From contig CAJWQD010000015.1 of assembly GCA_913045135.1 (NCBI GenBank), positions 1 to 48,385 on the forward strand: a stretch of 48,385 bases of DNA, read 5' to 3'. The DNA comes from an uncultured Flammeovirgaceae bacterium (GTDB taxonomy: Bacteria > Bacteroidota > Bacteroidia > Cytophagales > Cyclobacteriaceae). The notes under the pieces were generated by a model, which saw nothing but the letters and a program-made list of their open reading frames with translations, searched no databases and had not been told where the DNA came from. Below are positions 44,202-48,385 of this stretch, piece after piece (the stretch's first letter is position 1; the number at the start of each line of letters is the position of its first letter). Position numbers and translations under genes: made by a program.

Positions 44202-45122
44202 ATGAAAAAAATATCAAAAAAAATCATTACCATCTCCTCAATTATAGGACTTCTGGTTTTTTATGCGTGTAACGAAAACGAAATAATACCTGCTGTTATG
44301 CCAGATCTCGACATTTACCTTTCAGCAACAACCTCAGATGGGGCCACTTTAGTAAATGGTGGAGAGGTGAATCTATCGGATACCTTCTCAATTGTTGTCT
44401 CCATTGATGCTGAAATAGGTTTCAATACCTTAAACATAAGCGGTAATGTAACTAGTACAGTGAATAGAAATGATCTGAATTTAGCCTCCGGCACCCAAGA
44501 CGTAGATGTCACATTAAACATTTATAGTGGTTCTTTGGGTGAAGGCAATATTGATTTTGAGGCTGTTGATGAAGGGGGTAATACAGTTACTACCTCTTTT
44601 TCTTTTATCGTTGTTTCTCCCGAGGCTAAAATTCAAACTGCGGTGATCTTGTATGCTCCTTTAGAAGATTTGAGCTCTGAAACCTTTTATTCGATTTTAA
44701 AAAATGAGACGTATAGTCGAAATGAGGTAGAATCCACTGCAGATCCAATTTCTGCAAATATTGACTTTGGTTACTATTACGGAACCAATGATAATGCCTC
44801 ACTAGCCTCCCCTGCTGAATATACCATCTATAACTTAACAGATGCTGGTTGGACGACAAGAAATGCAACTATTTTATCTACCACAGCCATTACTAATGCT
44901 GAGTATCTTGAAATGATCACAGTCAGTGACGTAGAGGCAGCCATCTCGGGTATCGATTTAAGTAATGCCAATGGCAGGGTAACAAATTTGTCAGAGGGTG
45001 ACATCCTTATGTTTAATACCGTAGAAGACGTTCAGGGTTTAATTCATATAAGCGCAATTTCGGGTACAGATGGCTCAGACGGTATGATCGAAATTGAAAT
45101 CAAACTAGCGGTAGGTGAATAA
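44202..45122 (+). CDS. Hypothetical lipoprotein (306 residues)
   Basis: The lipoprotein signal ends in FYAC with the lipidated Cys at 23. The mature protein begins with an immunoglobulin-like beta region (about 35-140) that has Ser/Thr/Asp-rich loops, then a second part with PAEYTIYNLTDAGW and repeated Thr/Asn-rich stretches. I do not recognise a named family; the second part recalls uncharacterised surface proteins of Bacteroidota. It should sit at the outer membrane. No partner genes are clear: M48 protease follows after 103 bp on the same strand. Confidence 0.7.
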   Translation: MKKISKKIITISSIIGLLVFYACNENEIIPAVMPDLDIYLSATTSDGATLVNGGEVNLSDTFSIVVSIDAEIGFNTLNISGNVTSTVNRNDLNLASGTQDVDVTLNIYSGSLGEGNIDFEAVDEGGNTVTTSFSFIVVSPEAKIQTAVILYAPLEDLSSETFYSILKNETYSRNEVESTADPISANIDFGYYYGTNDNASLASPAEYTIYNLTDAGWTTRNATILSTTAITNAEYLEMITVSDVEAAISGIDLSNANGRVTNLSEGDILMFNTVEDVQGLIHISAISGTDGSDGMIEIEIKLAVGE

Positions 45123-45225
45123 AATTTGCTTTCAAATAAATTGACAACAAAAGGCCTTGCGATAATATTGTAGAGTTTTTTTTATAAAAATAGAAAAAAC
45201 ATACATTAATTTTATGTAAAAACAT

Positions 45226-46026
45226 ATGATAAAAGTTCGATCTTGGCAATTAATAAGCATTTCGTTAGTGTTATTAAACTGTGCCACGGTACCTATCACT
45301 GGTAGGTCCCAATTGAGTATGATCAAAAACTCAGAATTAATTCCAATGAGTTTTCAGCAATATCAAGAGGTTCTAAATGCTAATGACCTTTCCAAGAATA
45401 AAACACAAATAGCCTTAATTAAAAAAGTGGGGGTCAAAATACAAAAAGCAGTAGAAACTTATCTTAAAAAGGAAGGGCAAAGTGAGGTCCTTAATGATTT
45501 TGAATGGGAATTTAATTTGATCGAAGACAAAACAGTCAATGCCTGGTGCATGCCAGGAGGTAAAGTCGCTTTTTATACAGGAATCTTACCGATATGCCAG
45601 GGAGAGCAAGGAATTGCCGTTGTCATGGGTCATGAAATTGCCCATGCCATTGCTAATCATGGTAGAGAAAGAATGAGTCAAGGTATGATTACCAACGGTT
45701 TGTTGGCCTCAATCTCGCTGGTAACTCAAAATCAATCAGCCTTAACACGTGACATATTACTGCAGTCCGTTGGTGCAGGTACCCAAATGGGTATCTTAAA
45801 GTTCTCTCGAAAGCATGAAAGTGAAGCCGATAGAATGGGATTGGTCTTCATGGCAATTGCTGGTTATAATCCAGAGGCAGCCCCTGAATTTTGGAGAAGA
45901 ATGGTCGAAATATCTAATGGCCCTAGTGCTCCTGAATGGATATCTACGCATCCCTCAAATGAACGGCGTATTGCGGATCTCAAAAAGTATCTGCCCGAAT
46001 CATTAGAATATTATGAAAAAAAATAA
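45226..46026 (+). CDS. M48-family zinc metalloprotease (lipoprotein-like)
   Basis: The 266-residue protein has the zinc motif His136-Glu-x2-His140 in GHEIAHAIANH, a downstream Glu in the HESEADRMG motif that completes the zinc site, and a typical single M48 domain. The N-terminal hydrophobic run is followed by LLNCAT with a Cys at 19, a possible but non-ideal lipobox because the residue before the Cys is Asn. It lacks the TPR part of BepA and is closest in form to the small Loip-like/YggG group, which degrades misfolded outer membrane or periplasmic proteins. Confidence 0.88.
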   Translation: MIKVRSWQLISISLVLLNCATVPITGRSQLSMIKNSELIPMSFQQYQEVLNANDLSKNKTQIALIKKVGVKIQKAVETYLKKEGQSEVLNDFEWEFNLIEDKTVNAWCMPGGKVAFYTGILPICQGEQGIAVVMGHEIAHAIANHGRERMSQGMITNGLLASISLVTQNQSALTRDILLQSVGAGTQMGILKFSRKHESEADRMGLVFMAIAGYNPEAAPEFWRRMVEISNGPSAPEWISTHPSNERRIADLKKYLPESLEYYEKK

Positions 46027-46337
46027 TTCCCTCTCCTCTCATACTAGAAATCATTCGGTGGCTGAATTTCTTTAAATGGATTGCACGTGCAAAGAGAATT
46101 TAAACAATTTTTTTTCGCAATAATTATACCTCTAAAACAAGATTGATTATTTCAGTTTAAATCAGGTTGTTAATCTTTTTAAGGTCTGCCGCTCGTATTA
46201 TTTAAGACCCCCTTGTGTTAAACTACGTTTAAATTGAATTAGACTTTTATTGCCTTTTCTACTTCTTTATGCTTTTTTCTCGCTTTTTCAATAAAGAGGT
46301 ACTACCTTGAATATAAAAATAATTAAGAGTTATCGAG
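46027..46337. other. Convergent intergenic interval, nothing recognisable
   Basis: These 311 bases separate the convergent M48 and ABC-F genes. They contain a 12-bp palindrome (46081-46092) but no hairpin with a T-run, RNA gene or coding sequence that I can support. Confidence 0.6.
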
Positions 46338-48206
46338 TTAACTCAGCTCAAGCCAACGTAATTCTTTAGCCTCTGTAAGGATCATTATTTTGTTTAATAC
46401 CACCCCCAAGGCCATCAGTTTCTCATAATCAGCTTCCATATCCAAATCGTCCTCAATAGCCTTCTTATGAATTTCCAATTGACACACCTCCTTTTTAAGC
46501 TCTTCAAGCTCTCTTTTCTCATTAAAAGTCAATCTGTACAGACCGTCTATTGTATTTTTAGCTCGATTAATCTGATCATTTAATCGTTTTTGGACGATTT
46601 TCTTTACTGACTTTAATCCGGATTCATTTGCACGATAATCGTTATAATTCCCTGGAAAATCTCGGACCATACCTTTACCTTCAAAAACAAATAAATGATC
46701 TACCAATTTGTCCATGAAATAACGATCATGAGAAACAATCATCAAACAACCATCAAATTTATTTAAGTAATCCTCCAATACATTAAGGGTCAAGATATCT
46801 AAATCATTGGTAGGTTCATCTAATAACAAAAAATTAGGGTTCCCCATCAGTACCCGCAACAATTGAAGCCTCCTTTTTTCACCTCCACTTAACTTGCCTA
46901 CAAGATTGTATTGTGCATTGGGTAAGAAGAGGAATTGAGTTAAGAGATCAGACGCTGAAACCACAGATCCATCAGCCAATTTAATAAATTCGGCTACCTC
47001 TTTTACTACTTCAATTACCTTCATTTGGGGATCAAAAACGGCATCATCCTGTACGTAATATCCAAACTTTGTTGTTTGGCCTATTTCCAATTCGCCAAAA
47101 TCAGGTTTAAACTTTTGTGTTAAAATATTAAGAAAAGTTGATTTTCCAGCTCCATTAGCCCCAATAATACCAATTCGTTCATTACGCTGAAAAACATAAC
47201 TGAAATCATCAATAATTTTTATATCATCAAAAATTTTGTAAATATGTTTGATTTCCATGATCTTCTTGCCCTGGCGATGGGATTTTAAATTAACCTCCAT
47301 TTTAGTCTTAGATACAGACTTACTGGCCTTTTCCTTGATATCATAAAAAGTATCTGTTCGATGTTTCGCTTTCGTTCCTCGAGCCTTAGGTTGTCGACGC
47401 ATCCATTCCATTTCTTTTTTTAATAAGTTTTTTGCTTTTCCGACCATAACAGCTTTTTGCTCCTCACGTTCAAACTTTTGTTCTAAAAAATTACTGTAAT
47501 TCCCTGTATACTTAAATATCCGACCGTTGTCAATCTCTAAGATTTCATTAGTCACGCGTTCGAGAAAATAACGATCATGTGTCACCATCAACAATGCAAG
47601 ATTTTGGGTCGCCAGATACTCCTCTAACCATTCGATAATCTCCAAATCTAAATGATTGGTTGGCTCATCTAAAATGAGTACATGAGGCTTCACGACGAGA
47701 CATTGAGCCAACGCCACTCGCTTTTTCTGCCCACCAGACAATTCTCCCATTTTTTGATATAGGTTATGAATTCCTAATTTTCCAAGAATTTCCTTGACCT
47801 GATATTCATAATCCCATGCATTTAAGGCATCTATTTGTTCTATAAAAGAAGATAAATCAACCACATTTTCAGGATTTTTTTCCATCCTCATAAGGGCAGA
47901 TTCATAATTTCGAATAGCTTTAAGCTCCTCTCGATCTTTGGAAAAAACGGCTTGCATAACGGTATTCTCATTGGCAAACTCAGGATTTTGCGTCAAAATT
48001 GAAAGAGTAATTCCTTTCCTAAAAGTAACCTGACCGGAATTGGGATACTGTAAACCTGCTATTACTTTAAGTAGCGTAGATTTTCCACATCCATTGACCC
48101 CAACCAATGCCGCTTTTTGACCTTTTTGAAGTCCAAAAGTAATTTCTTCAAATAATTGCTTTTCATCAAAGCTCTTGGTAAGACGCTCAACAGATAAATA
48201 ATTCAC
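46338..48206 (-). CDS. uup: ABC-F family ATPase, Uup-like
   Basis: The protein has two tandem ATPase domains without membrane helices. Walker A motifs are GVNGCGKST (about 36-44) and GANGAGKST in the second half; signatures are LSGGQKKR and LSGGEKRR. Between them is the Arg/Lys-rich linker (KARGTKAKHR) that contacts the ribosome, and the last about 85 residues form a coiled coil as in Uup. ABC-F proteins act on the ribosome or on DNA processes. I prefer the GTG at 48206 (622 residues), which gives the usual NYLSVERLTKSF start; an in-frame TTG at 48230 is also possible. Antibiotic-resistance members have longer linkers. Confidence 0.85.
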   Translation of the reverse strand: MNYLSVERLTKSFDEKQLFEEITFGLQKGQKAALVGVNGCGKSTLLKVIAGLQYPNSGQVTFRKGITLSILTQNPEFANENTVMQAVFSKDREELKAIRNYESALMRMEKNPENVVDLSSFIEQIDALNAWDYEYQVKEILGKLGIHNLYQKMGELSGGQKKRVALAQCLVVKPHVLILDEPTNHLDLEIIEWLEEYLATQNLALLMVTHDRYFLERVTNEILEIDNGRIFKYTGNYSNFLEQKFEREEQKAVMVGKAKNLLKKEMEWMRRQPKARGTKAKHRTDTFYDIKEKASKSVSKTKMEVNLKSHRQGKKIMEIKHIYKIFDDIKIIDDFSYVFQRNERIGIIGANGAGKSTFLNILTQKFKPDFGELEIGQTTKFGYYVQDDAVFDPQMKVIEVVKEVAEFIKLADGSVVSASDLLTQFLFLPNAQYNLVGKLSGGEKRRLQLLRVLMGNPNFLLLDEPTNDLDILTLNVLEDYLNKFDGCLMIVSHDRYFMDKLVDHLFVFEGKGMVRDFPGNYNDYRANESGLKSVKKIVQKRLNDQINRAKNTIDGLYRLTFNEKRELEELKKEVCQLEIHKKAIEDDLDMEADYEKLMALGVVLNKIMILTEAKELRWLELS

Positions 48207-48261
48207 AGGTAGAATAAATGTAATTGACAAGATCTAGAAGTATTAATCTACTTCCTAAATA

Positions 48262-48269
48262 CAAAGGTA
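48262..48269 (-). promoter_or_regulatory. Probable -7 box upstream of the ABC-F gene
   Basis: The minus strand reads TACCTTTG, a full TAnnTTTG match, about 55 bases before the proposed start. No -33 element is obvious. Confidence 0.4.
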
Positions 48270-48385
48270 AATTCAAATGCACCCATATATTCATCTATTA
48301 AAGCAAATATTAAAGAATTAATTTGGTATTCGCTCATCATCGACCTAACAGCCAAATAAGCTACCATAAAGGCCAATATCCGTAC

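Noticed and set aside
46081-46092. 12-bp palindrome TTGCACGTGCAA between convergent genes
   Set aside because: About a dozen such palindromes are expected by chance in 48 kb, and it is not in a promoter position.
46338-48206. Antibiotic-resistance (ribosome protection) ABC-F
   Set aside because: The short linker and C-terminal coiled coil match the housekeeping Uup-like group better.
1-48385. CRISPR array or tandem repeat block
   Set aside because: Reading through both strands I saw no regularly spaced repeats longer than about 20 bases; a repeat-finding program could still reveal a weak one.

Overview
The window looks like an ordinary, AT-rich chromosomal segment of a Bacteroidota bacterium. 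A Cytophagia- or Saprospiria-like lineage is my guess; no marker here fixes the order. The evidence is a fused E1 alpha/beta 2-oxo acid dehydrogenase, an exbB/small membrane protein/exbD/exbD cluster, the order pdxA-yceD-rpmF-fabH-efp-accB-accC, a SusCD-free set of secreted hydrolases and lipoproteins, weak or absent Shine-Dalgarno sequences, and several matches to the Bacteroidota -7 promoter box TAnnTTTG. No phage, insertion sequence, integrase, CRISPR array or plasmid gene is visible.

Layout. 0-5 kb: secreted enzymes (M14 carboxypeptidase running off the left edge, DUF1080 glycoside hydrolase-like protein, MltB-like transglycosylase), a cyclophilin and an alpha/beta hydrolase. 5.5-13 kb: MFS transporter, stand-alone HsdR_N-type protein, alanine dehydrogenase, fused E1 dehydrogenase, a lipoprotein, a LuxE-like acyl-adenylating protein and a 42-residue lipoprotein too short for ordinary gene calling. 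13-19 kb: a sigma-54 activator without a DNA-binding domain lying directly behind the RNase P RNA gene, then a TamB-like giant. 19-21 kb: tsaD-smpB-HNH endonuclease. 21-23.5 kb: TonB/Tol-type energising cluster and tRNA-Ser(GGA). 23.6-26.1 kb: a decay zone with a broken type I asparaginase still coupled to intact tatD and a second unidentified eroded gene. 26-31 kb: ruvC, HIT, greA, 2-hydroxyacid dehydrogenase, mgtE, rsmA. 31-36.6 kb: pdxA through accC. 36.6-48.4 kb: glycosyltransferase with an added Rossmann-like domain, MsbA-like exporter, CBS protein, AsmA-like protein, lipoproteins, M48 protease and an Uup-like ABC-F ATPase.

How genes work together. Translation and tRNA or RNA maturation (rnpB, tsaD, smpB, rsmA, rpmF, efp, tRNA-Ser, ABC-F), the first steps of fatty acid synthesis (accB, accC, fabH), envelope biogenesis (TamB, AsmA-like, MsbA-like, MltB-like, ExbBD) and amino acid catabolism (alanine dehydrogenase, branched-chain-type E1, the lost asparaginase) account for most of the window.

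I did not find a convincing new biological system. The best leads are a branched-chain-residue-rich short ORF ending two bases before the E1 gene, the rnpB/sigma-54-activator arrangement, the small lipoprotein, and the decay zone around tatD.
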